Part shown: piece after piece, positions 5,625-11,846 of the stretch | Layout of the letters: the number at the start of each line of letters is the position of its first letter | How positions within the stretch are numbered: the stretch's first letter is position 1 | Notes under the pieces: generated by a model | Databases searched by the model: none | Told to the model about the DNA's origin: nothing | Seen by the model: only the letters and a program-made list of their open reading frames with translations | Position numbers and translations under genes: made by a program | Assembly (NCBI GenBank): GCA_018396565.1 | Contig: JAGTQO010000003.1 | Coordinates: 21,287 to 33,132 of the forward strand | DNA from: Candidatus Bathyarchaeota archaeon | Lineage (GTDB): Archaea > Thermoproteota > Bathyarchaeia > 40CM-2-53-6 > RBG-13-38-9 | Direction of reading: 5' to 3' | Length of the DNA stretch: 11,846 bases

Positions 5625-8216
5625 TTGAAAGTTAAGTTGGAGGACTATTTTAACAGGGTGGGATTGGAATTTAAAGATGTTCCATCACCCTCGAGCCAAA
5701 GGATTGAGGACAAACCGTCCGTCGGGTTACTTTACCTCTTGACTTCATGTTATGATGGTGAGAGGAAGTCAGCTTACCTTAAACTGTACGACTCTGACAC
5801 TCATAGGATTGTGATTTGGTTTGACGACAGTGGCCATAAACCGTACTGCCTCTCAAACCTCTCGGTCAGTGAGCTTGAGTCGAACCAGTCGTTGATGAGC
5901 CATCCTGGGCTGGACCATCTTGAGACAGTGGTAAAGTATGATGCCTTGAGGGACCAGATGGTTTCAATGACTAAGATAGTTGCGAAAGATCCGCTGTCTA
6001 TAGGTGGGAGGCCTACAGGGACTATTAGGGAGATCGTGAAATCTTGGGAGGCTGACATCAAGTATGTTGAGAACTATATATATGATAGGAATTTGGAGCC
6101 TGGGATGCCTTACCGGCTCATTGACGGTCGACTATTGAATGTCGAATTCAAACCTTCGGATAATATCGATGGGATGCTTGATGAGATCCTTCGAAATGAG
6201 CCTGAAGACTATAAGATTATGGCGAAGGAGTGGGTCAGGCTACTTGAATACCCTGTTCCTAGCTTGAGGAGGGTCTCAGTCGACATAGAGGTTCACTCTC
6301 CAATTGTGACCAGGATGCCTGACGCCCATGAGGCTGATTATCCTGTGATATGTGCAGGCGCTTTGGGAACCGATGGGGTTGGAAGGATTATGCTTCTCAA
6401 GAGGGATGGGGTTGAGCAGGGTGATGGTGGGCTGCCTCCTGGAGTGAGTGTTGAGTATTACGATGAAGAGAGGGATCTTCTGAAGGCGTTTTTTGACCTT
6501 CTTATGAGTTACCCACTCATAGTGACCTTCAACGGCGACGATTTTGACCTCAGATATCTCTGGAACAGAGCTCAGAGGATCGGATTCAGTAGGGCGGAGA
6601 TTCCGATAGAGGTTGGGCGAGACTCAGCGACCTTGAAGTCTGGAATACATATCGACCTATACAAGTTCTTCTTCAACAGGTCTGTCCAAGTCTACGCCTT
6701 CAGCCAGAAGTATAGGGAGAAGACCCTTGACGAGATAGGTTCATCTCTGCTGAACATGACGAAGAAGCCTATAGATTCGCATGTCTCCAAGCTGACATAC
6801 TCTGACCTCGCGTCATACTGTTACAGGGATGCTGAGATAACTCTGAACTTGACAAGGTTCGACGACGACTTGGTCATGAAACTGATAATGGTTCTGTCAA
6901 GAATCTCATATATGGGTGTCGAGGATGTTACACGTCAAGGCGTATCGTCATGGATAAGGAGCCTCCTATATAGGGAGCATAGGAGGAGGGGGTACCTCAT
7001 CCCCAGGCAGGATGAGATCGCCCTTCTGAAAGGTGGGACAGCTACTGAAGCTGTGATCAAAGGGAAGAAGTATAAGGGTGCAATGGTTGTGAGTCCAGTC
7101 TCTGGTGTCCACTTCAATGTCTCTGTTCTAGACTTCGCATCCCTATACCCCTCAATAATTAAACTCTGGAATCTCGGATATGAGACTATGAACTGTACCC
7201 ATACAGATCCTAAATGTAGATCGAACATTGTACCTGGAACTCCACATTGGGTGTGTAAGAGGAGGAGGGCTTTGGAGAGTCTTGTGATAGGGTCTTTGAG
7301 AGATCTCAGAGTGAGGCTCTACAAGCCTAGGGTGAAGGATAAGAGTCTCCCAGCTTCTTTGAGGTCTTGGTATAGAATAGTCTCAGACGCTTTGAAGGTT
7401 ATTCTGAATGCCAGCTACGGGGTCTTCGGTTCAGAAAACTTCTCCCTATACTGCCCAACCATGGCTGAGGCGACAGCTGCTGTCGGAAGGTTCATCATCT
7501 CAAACACTATCAAGAAGGCTGAGGAGCTTGGTATAAAGGTATTTTACGGCGATACAGACTCAATATTTCTAGACGGGTCGAAACCTGATCTTCTCAACGA
7601 GCTCATCGAATGGTCTAGGAGGGAGGTTGGACTTGAGCTTGAGGTTGATAAGAACTATAGGTATGTTGCCTTGAGCCTCCGGAAGAAGAACTATCTTGGC
7701 GTCCAGCATGACGGCACCGTCGACATTAAGGGTTTGACTGGAAAGAAGAGGCATACCCCGAGATTCTTGAAGGCTGCTTTCTATGAGCTTATAGATATTC
7801 TGGGCCAAGTAAGGTCTATGGAAGATTTTGAAAGTGCTAAGGGGCGGATCAGAGAAATTGTTAAGAACTGCTACCTTAAACTTAAGAATAGAGGTTACTC
7901 CCTCGAAGATCTTGCGTTCAACGTTATGATAGGTAAGCCCACCAAGTCCTATGTTAAGACTACTCCTCAACATGTCAAGGCTGCGAAGCTTCTTGAGAGA
8001 AACGGTCTCGAGGTGAAGGGTGGGGATCTCGTAGCTTTCGTCAAGGTCGTCGGCGATCCAGGGGTTAAACCTGTTCAGTTGGCAAATATCAACGAGATCG
8101 ACCTGAATAAGTATGTTGAATATATCGACTCTACCTTTGAACAGGTTCTAGATGCCTTGGGCCTGGATTTCGCTGAGATCATTGGTGAGACGAAGCTCGA
8201 AGCCTTCTTCCAATAG
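5625..8216 (+). CDS. polB: Family B DNA polymerase with 3'-5' proofreading exonuclease
   Basis: The enzyme has 863 residues from TTG 5625, a normal length for archaeal PolB, which replicates and proofreads DNA. Exonuclease motifs are Exo I VSVDIEVHSP (D220, E222), Exo II VTFNGDDFDLRY and Exo III YCYRDAE. Polymerase motifs are A DFASLYPSI (D503), B K591-VILNASYG, and C YGDTDS (D643, D645), followed by KKNYLGV and DIKGLTGKKRHTP. All catalytic acidic residues are present. A Cys-containing insert between motifs A and B (NCTHTDPKC ... HWVCKRR) resembles that of crenarchaeal and related PolB enzymes. The frame is open upstream to 5319, but that part lies antisense to the methyltransferase and is not expected to be translated. 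The start could be TTG 5571, 5625 or 5637; 5625 has the best ribosome binding site. The gene converges on cofE downstream. Confidence 0.95.
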   Translation: MKVKLEDYFNRVGLEFKDVPSPSSQRIEDKPSVGLLYLLTSCYDGERKSAYLKLYDSDTHRIVIWFDDSGHKPYCLSNLSVSELESNQSLMSHPGLDHLETVVKYDALRDQMVSMTKIVAKDPLSIGGRPTGTIREIVKSWEADIKYVENYIYDRNLEPGMPYRLIDGRLLNVEFKPSDNIDGMLDEILRNEPEDYKIMAKEWVRLLEYPVPSLRRVSVDIEVHSPIVTRMPDAHEADYPVICAGALGTDGVGRIMLLKRDGVEQGDGGLPPGVSVEYYDEERDLLKAFFDLLMSYPLIVTFNGDDFDLRYLWNRAQRIGFSRAEIPIEVGRDSATLKSGIHIDLYKFFFNRSVQVYAFSQKYREKTLDEIGSSLLNMTKKPIDSHVSKLTYSDLASYCYRDAEITLNLTRFDDDLVMKLIMVLSRISYMGVEDVTRQGVSSWIRSLLYREHRRRGYLIPRQDEIALLKGGTATEAVIKGKKYKGAMVVSPVSGVHFNVSVLDFASLYPSIIKLWNLGYETMNCTHTDPKCRSNIVPGTPHWVCKRRRALESLVIGSLRDLRVRLYKPRVKDKSLPASLRSWYRIVSDALKVILNASYGVFGSENFSLYCPTMAEATAAVGRFIISNTIKKAEELGIKVFYGDTDSIFLDGSKPDLLNELIEWSRREVGLELEVDKNYRYVALSLRKKNYLGVQHDGTVDIKGLTGKKRHTPRFLKAAFYELIDILGQVRSMEDFESAKGRIREIVKNCYLKLKNRGYSLEDLAFNVMIGKPTKSYVKTTPQHVKAAKLLERNGLEVKGGDLVAFVKVVGDPGVKPVQLANINEIDLNKYVEYIDSTFEQVLDALGLDFAEIIGETKLEAFFQ

Positions 8217-8335
8217 CATTTGTGAAGTTCGCTTCCAACCGGTTACATAGAATATACTTCGAGAATCTTGCTCTTAGGTGAGAGTTTTCGACCTATCTGT
8301 GATACTCTAATTGCCTTAGGCTGTTTCTCTCTACA

Positions 8336-8357
8336 CTTCAGGTAGCCTTACCTGAAG
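8336..8357. terminator. Perfect 9-bp inverted repeat (4-base loop) over the cofE stop, between convergent genes
   Basis: CTTCAGGTA (8336-8344) and TACCTGAAG (8349-8357) are exact reverse complements separated by GCCT. The right arm begins inside the cofE stop codon and covers the last two cofE sense codons. A transcript from either strand would form the hairpin. No T-run follows on either strand, so it may act as an mRNA 3'-end or boundary structure rather than a classical terminator. The rest of the 131-base gap between polB and cofE shows only a pyrimidine-rich stretch (8322-8333) and no gene. Confidence 0.4.
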
Positions 8358-9097
8358 AGGTCGAGTTCCCTTGGTCTGATCATGTTTCTGGCACCACCCT
8401 CCCCCCTCTCATATACGTAACCTCTGATCAAAGCTACTGGGATACCTCCAGCCTTCCCCATTACAAGCTCTCCTGCTGAGGCGAGCTCGTCGGCTACTGC
8501 CATCACGGTCAATCTGAGTTTTCTGCCATACATATCGTCGCATCCTCGATAGTCGATGAGGGGTTTCATCCCTGAGACTCCGATGGCGAGGTTTGTCTGG
8601 CCGAGCCTCCATGGCCTGCCAAATGTGTCGGATATGATCACGGCAACGTCGGAGCCCGAGACCTCCTTTATTCTCCTCCTCAGACGCTTGGCTGAAGAAT
8701 CGGGGTCTCTCGGTAGGAGTGAGACCGTGTATTCACCTTCGATGTTGGACCTGTCAACACCCGCATTTGCACATACGAATCCTTGATGTGTCTCGGTTAT
8801 GAGGTGGCGCCCCGCCATTCTCACTATCTCCTTGGTCTGGCTCAAGATAACCTCGATGTGGGATGGATTCTTCCCCGTCCTCTTTGCCAACCTCCTCGCG
8901 AATGGCGAGGGATCTACACTCCTAAGGTCAACTATCCTCCCCTCAGACTTCGATACTATTTTCTGGGCCACGACTAGAATATCTCCGTCCATTATTTTGA
9001 GTCCCTGCTTGCAAGCCGCCTCAACTATGATCTCAGCCAGATCGTCACCTTCACGTATATTCGGAATCCCACTCAGCCCATGAACGGTGAACATCAT
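8348..9097 (-). CDS. cofE: Coenzyme F420-0:L-glutamate ligase
   Basis: A 249-residue protein, the normal length for CofE. The enzyme adds gamma-linked glutamate to F420-0 using GTP, giving the F420 used by hydride-transfer enzymes in the cytoplasm. Family motifs are visible in order: GIPNIREGDDLAE near the N-terminus, VVAQKIVSKSEGRIVDL (about 42-58), ILSQTKEIVR, GFVCANAGVDRSN (about 106-118), IISDTFGRPWRLGQTN (about 155-170) with AIGVSG, and LVMGKAGGIPVALIRGY near the end. A GTG at 9109 would add four residues, but it lies inside the ribosome binding site GAGGTG (9112-9107), which is 9 bases from ATG 9097; hence the ATG. A second ATG follows immediately. A short open frame upstream ends in TGA overlapping this ATG (ATGA), hinting at translational coupling. 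cofE is next downstream of the RACE gene on the same strand, with about 320 bases between. Confidence 0.93.
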   Translation of the reverse strand: MMFTVHGLSGIPNIREGDDLAEIIVEAACKQGLKIMDGDILVVAQKIVSKSEGRIVDLRSVDPSPFARRLAKRTGKNPSHIEVILSQTKEIVRMAGRHLITETHQGFVCANAGVDRSNIEGEYTVSLLPRDPDSSAKRLRRRIKEVSGSDVAVIISDTFGRPWRLGQTNLAIGVSGMKPLIDYRGCDDMYGRKLRLTVMAVADELASAGELVMGKAGGIPVALIRGYVYERGEGGARNMIRPRELDLFR

Positions 9098-9421
9098 TCT
9101 CGAAGCCACCTCTCGAAACCCCTAACCAGGGGAATCATATTTGGCGACACACCGAACATCAAGATAAGGTTGCCGAGCGACCTGAGATATGTTAGAGAGG
9201 TTACTTTACAATCACAATAATCACGTCCGGTATCATGAAAACAACACGTTTTTCATTAATCTCCCTAGGGAGGGTGGGGTATCTGCCCTCATCACGGTTA
9301 GGATTCAACCTTTTGGCTGGGTCTCGCCTCAAACCCCCACCAGACCATCCATCGAATATAGACCTGACCGTCCGAAATCCTTATCGAGAGAAAGCCCCTC
9401 AACCAAATTCTCAGGTTCAAA
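9094..9421 (-). other. Gene-poor stretch between the RACE gene and cofE with broken protein-like frames
   Basis: No recognised gene lies here. On the minus strand one frame is open from 9380 to the stop at 9203-9201; from TTG 9332 it would encode 43 residues with a protein-like character (GRYPTLPREINEKRVVFMIP, then a hydrophobic run). A second frame, offset by one base, then stays open to TGA 9096-9094 and reads LRSLGNLILMFGVSPNMIPL followed by VRGFERWLRE. From ATG 9159 it would be 21 residues, and its stop overlaps the cofE ATG. Together these look like one small gene interrupted by a frameshift near 9203, or two tiny coupled genes. I cannot name a family. Two short inverted repeats also lie here: CTCCCTAGGGAG (9261-9272), and CCCCT/AGGGG around a 4-base loop (9119-9132). 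A regulatory leader for cofE is another possibility. Confidence 0.3.
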
Positions 9422-11341
9422 CTATGTTTGCTCTCTTCTCCTGTTCTCAGGCTCGCGATCTCCCCTGATTCTCGATATATTCATGTCGATGATGCGGGTT
9501 ACGGTTGGAAATAGTTCCCTCCTCCTGTTTGGAAGCTCAAGGGCATCCACAAATATCTTCTGGAAGTCTCTGTCTGCAGCTAACTCCACATATTTGACCC
9601 TGCTTAATATTCTCTCAGCCAATTCTCTCGTATGGCTCGATATGAGTGCCATTCTTGCCCCTGCACCTGCCGTGTTTCCTACGAACCTAATCCTCGCAAG
9701 AGGGATTTCAGGCAACATCCCGATGTCCCTTGCACTCTCAGGATCTATGAATGTTCCGAATGCCCCTGCCAGGTAGACCTTCTCGACATCTGTAGGTCTC
9801 ACCTGGGCCCGCCTCATCAGGATCGAGATTCCCGTGTAAACAGCTGCCTTGGCGAGCTGGATCTCCCTAACATCCTGCTGGGTTATGACTATGTCTCTAT
9901 CGATGCCAGCCTCATCCTTAGAAGCTACGACCATAGCAGGGAGACCATCCTCTATCTTCATCCTGAACATTCGGCTTCCCTTGACCATGCGGCCTTTGGA
10001 GTCGATTATTCCAACCCTCAACATCCACGCTATGCCATCGACGACAGCGGATCCGCATATCCCAACAGGCTTCACACCACCGATCACCTTATAATTAACC
10101 TGGAGGGTCTCGGTGTCTATCCATATCTTCTCAATAGCCCCATCCATGGCTGCCATCCCATGCTTGATATGGGCTCCCTCGAAGGCTGGGCCTGAAGCAC
10201 ATGAACATGCGTAGAGTCCATCCTTATTTCCCAAGATTATTTCAGCGTTCGTTCCAATATCTATGAGCAGAGACATCCGTCTATCCGAATATATTCTAGT
10301 AGCGATCATGTCCGCGACAGCGTCCCCACCGACGAAGCCTGCTACTATCGGGAATAGGTATGCCTTAGAGTCCGGAGCCCCCTTCAAACCCAGTTTAGAA
10401 GCCTCCAACTCTAACCCTCTACCTGAGACCGGAGGGTAAGGGGAGAGTGATAGATATCTTGTAGGTAGTCCGAGAAAGAGATGGTGCATCGCAGTATTCC
10501 CTGTGATGGCGAAGTCAAATATCCCACCAGGTGAACATCCGACCTTGAGGCATGCCTTCTCAATGATCATGTTGATCGCATCGACTACACATCTTCTGAG
10601 CTCATCCATCGCCTCCACACCGTTCATAGCGTAACTTATTCTTGAGATGATGTCTGCGCCGAACCTGATCTGAGGGTTAGGGCAGGAAACTGATTCAGCA
10701 ACCTCGCCTCTCACCAAATCTACAAGGTACCCTGAGATCTTGGTCGTCCCTATGTCTACAGCAAACCCGTAACATTCACCGGTTCTATCTCCAGCCTCAA
10801 CTCCAACTATCTCCCTACCCCTGAATATCGATACGGTAACCTTCCATCCGTCTACCCTCAAAATCTCAGGCAGAGCCTTCAAAGTCTCATATCCTATGCG
10901 GAGCCTGCGTAACCCCTTGGATTCGAGGACTTTCTCAAGACGGCTTAGATCAGACTCTACGTCTCTGATGGTTGGAGGTTTGACCTTGACAAAGATCTTT
11001 CTTACAGTTGGCTTCAAACTCAGAGTCGGAGTTAGACCTGAGGCTAAGAGTTTCATCCTCACCTCTAGACTTTCAGGTGGAATATCTATCTCCAACACCG
11101 ATGGTTTAGTTGACCTCGCTTGGCAAGCCAACCTGTAACCTGAATTCAACTCCTCCTCTGTAAGAATTGCATTCTCGGCAGTGGATGGGACTGTTAGGCT
11201 ACTCATTCCGGACCTGACGACGACTCTACATTTCCCACACAGCCCCCGCCCCCCACAAATCGACACTATTCCATATCCTGCGGATCTGAGAGTTTCAAGG
11301 AGGTTCTCACCCTCCATAACATTGATCCTGACCCTTCTCAT
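9422..11341 (-). CDS. Corrinoid-protein reductive activator (RACE protein, DUF4445; AcsV/RamA-like) with N-terminal [2Fe-2S] domain
   Basis: From ATG 11341 the protein has 639 residues, typical of RACE proteins. These use ATP to bring the Co(II) form of a corrinoid protein back to active Co(I) in methyl-transfer pathways. An N-terminal plant-type ferredoxin domain shows C29-X5-C35-X2-C38-X34-C73 (ICGGRGLCGKC and RLACQ), as in AcsV-like members. A middle domain follows, then an ASKHA-type ATPase fold with AVDIGTTKISGYLVDL (D196), FGADIISRISYA, ITGNTAMHHLFLGLP, LLIDIGTNAEI, SCASGPAFEGAHI and AGAFGTFIDPESAR. There is no C-terminal 4Fe-4S domain of the RamA kind. GTG 11374 would add 11 residues, but the promoter candidates place transcription start near or after it, and the ferredoxin fold begins right after the ATG. 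No methyltransferase or corrinoid protein gene is in the window, so the target is unknown. Confidence 0.9.
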   Translation of the reverse strand: MRRVRINVMEGENLLETLRSAGYGIVSICGGRGLCGKCRVVVRSGMSSLTVPSTAENAILTEEELNSGYRLACQARSTKPSVLEIDIPPESLEVRMKLLASGLTPTLSLKPTVRKIFVKVKPPTIRDVESDLSRLEKVLESKGLRRLRIGYETLKALPEILRVDGWKVTVSIFRGREIVGVEAGDRTGECYGFAVDIGTTKISGYLVDLVRGEVAESVSCPNPQIRFGADIISRISYAMNGVEAMDELRRCVVDAINMIIEKACLKVGCSPGGIFDFAITGNTAMHHLFLGLPTRYLSLSPYPPVSGRGLELEASKLGLKGAPDSKAYLFPIVAGFVGGDAVADMIATRIYSDRRMSLLIDIGTNAEIILGNKDGLYACSCASGPAFEGAHIKHGMAAMDGAIEKIWIDTETLQVNYKVIGGVKPVGICGSAVVDGIAWMLRVGIIDSKGRMVKGSRMFRMKIEDGLPAMVVASKDEAGIDRDIVITQQDVREIQLAKAAVYTGISILMRRAQVRPTDVEKVYLAGAFGTFIDPESARDIGMLPEIPLARIRFVGNTAGAGARMALISSHTRELAERILSRVKYVELAADRDFQKIFVDALELPNRRRELFPTVTRIIDMNISRIRGDREPENRRREQT

Positions 11342-11373
11342 CCACCGATTCCCATAACCTAGCCGCCATACCA

Positions 11374-11391
11374 CCTTAAAAGTTGATATAA
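11374..11391 (-). promoter_or_regulatory. Candidate promoter of the RACE gene
   Basis: On the minus strand TTATATCA (11391-11384) lies about 46 bases before the ATG at 11341. That predicts a transcript start near 11361 and a leader of about 20 bases. A second AT-rich element, TTTTAAGG (11381-11374), lies just downstream. Either would place the start codon at ATG 11341 rather than GTG 11374. Position and base composition are the only support. Confidence 0.35.
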
Positions 11392-11405
11392 CCCTACCTT
11401 GAAAA

Positions 11406-11422
11406 TTTGTAATCTATAACAT
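11406..11422 (+). promoter_or_regulatory. Candidate promoter for the rightward gene
   Basis: An AT-rich stretch following GAAAA contains TTTGTAAT (11406-11413) and CTATAACAT. It lies about 25 to 30 bases before ATG 11439, the start of a 22-codon frame. This is the spacing expected for a leaderless archaeal transcript beginning at that ATG. No strong TATA consensus is present. Confidence 0.25.
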
Positions 11423-11438
11423 ATTGAGACTATCCAGT

Positions 11439-11507
11439 ATGGAAGAATTGAGGCTACCTCAAGAAATTGCCAGAAAGGCTCTTATCACACCTCCCCATCT
11501 GTGGTGA
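11439..11507 (+). CDS. Possible 22-codon leader frame, overlapping the next gene's GTG
   Basis: ATG 11439 opens a frame encoding MEELRLPQEIARKALITPPH-LW, ending in TGA at 11505-11507. The peptide looks protein-like (charged, amphipathic start, then Pro-Pro). Its stop overlaps an in-frame GTG (11504-11506) of the downstream gene in a GTGA arrangement, the usual mark of coupled genes. It may be a leader peptide. Alternatively it may be the true N-terminus of the downstream protein, separated by a one-base frameshift. Too short to be sure. Confidence 0.3.
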   Translation: MEELRLPQEIARKALITPPHLW

Positions 11508-11515
11508 CCTTGGAG

Positions 11516-11846
11516 ATGCGAGACTTGGCATCTTTCAAACCTCCCATCCCATTAAAGGTTCGTGACATGAGAAACCTGGCCAGACTCGTCCTTGCCATGA
11601 GTGAAGGTTCACAGATAATATGGAGTCTCCCATACAACAATAATAAGTACGCTATCTGCTTCTTCACAGCCTACATGTACTGGGAGGGAGATATACCGAT
11701 CCTAGCTTACCTGTTAGATGAGAAGCCTGAGAAGCCCTTCCTCGCCTATAGAAGCGACGGTCCCTACGGGGAAGAATATTTCTACACAAGCGACGTCGAC
11801 GATACGAGATATCGATACGCCTCAATAGTTTCAATAAAAGATGCTC
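11516..11846 (+). CDS. Unknown protein, 3' end beyond the window
   Basis: An open frame of about 110 codons runs off the right edge. I do not recognise the family. The visible part begins MRDLASFKPPIPLKVRDMRN and continues with a helix-like segment, then KYAICFFTAYMYWEGDIPIL and a tail rich in Tyr and acidic residues (YFYTSDVDDTRYRYASI). No Cys clusters, nucleotide-binding motif or signal peptide is seen. ATG 11516 was chosen (GGAG lies directly before it); GTG 11501, GTG 11504 and a later ATG at 11567 are alternatives. The coding sense is supported by the long open frame and balanced residue use, and the opposite-strand frame at 11485-11667 is judged its shadow. It is divergent from the RACE gene and may share its upstream region for control. 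Confidence 0.6.
   Translation, partial: MRDLASFKPPIPLKVRDMRNLARLVLAMSEGSQIIWSLPYNNNKYAICFFTAYMYWEGDIPILAYLLDEKPEKPFLAYRSDGPYGEEYFYTSDVDDTRYRYASIVSIKDA

Noticed and set aside
9332..9421. Thirty open codons continuing in frame after the RACE stop codon (TAG)
   Set aside because: RACE proteins normally end near this point and there is no sign of readthrough; no start codon with a ribosome binding site was found in it.
9405..9430. GGTTCAAAC resembling a tRNA T-loop
   Set aside because: The flanking bases do not form a T-stem, and no anticodon or acceptor stem was found upstream.
9189..9776. 195-codon plus-strand open frame overlapping the end of the RACE gene
   Set aside because: More than half is antisense to the conserved RACE C-terminus, and the remaining part has odd composition (Pro/Ser/Arg-rich) and no visible ribosome binding site.
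1..11846. CRISPR array, transposon ends or long direct repeats
   Set aside because: Reading through the window I saw no regularly spaced repeats, transposase-like product or long duplicated segment; only short inverted repeats were found.

Overview
The window looks archaeal. It carries a B-family replicative-type DNA polymerase, a coenzyme F420 ligase (CofE), an HdrB-type heterodisulfide-reductase-like subunit, an archaeal-style NOL1/NOP2/Sun RNA methyltransferase, a corrinoid-protein reactivator of the RACE type, and frequent TTG/GTG starts with GGAGG-like ribosome binding sites. This gene mix would fit an anaerobic, F420- and corrinoid-using archaeon such as a member of Bathyarchaeia. That placement is inference; no 16S or other phylogenetic marker was compared. 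I saw no rRNA, tRNA, CRISPR array or insertion sequence.

Region 1 (1-4024, all minus strand) is one tightly packed operon, transcribed right to left. The order is: a four-[4Fe-4S] ferredoxin-like electron carrier; a small cysteine-free protein I do not recognise; an HdrB-like protein with two complete CCG motifs; a short NuoK-like membrane protein; a NuoN/HyfF-like proton-channel subunit; and a NuoC-NuoD/HycE-like fusion that runs off the left edge. Most junctions are ATGA overlaps or direct stop-start contacts. The set reads as a complex I / group 4 hydrogenase-like membrane machine with a heterodisulfide-reductase-like module attached. The expected logic is electron flow between a thiol/disulfide or other CCG-dependent substrate, Fe-S carriers and the large subunit, coupled to ion movement in the membrane. 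No HdrA or canonical HdrC is present in the window.

Region 2 (4130-8216) has an RNA m5C methyltransferase (minus) and the DNA polymerase (plus), head to head with almost no space between their 5' ends. The polymerase is catalytically complete in both exonuclease and polymerase motifs. It converges on cofE, and a perfect 9-bp inverted repeat sits over the cofE stop codon.

Region 3 (8348-11341, minus) holds a RACE/DUF4445 corrinoid activator, then about 320 bases with no recognised gene, then cofE. The gap contains protein-like but broken reading frames, the last of which overlaps the cofE start by ATGA. F420 and corrinoid activation fit a C1/Wood-Ljungdahl-type metabolism, but no methyltransferase or CODH/ACS gene is visible here.

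Region 4 (11375-11846) is a divergent intergenic region with candidate promoters. It is followed by a possible 22-codon leader frame and a plus-strand gene of unknown function that runs off the right edge.
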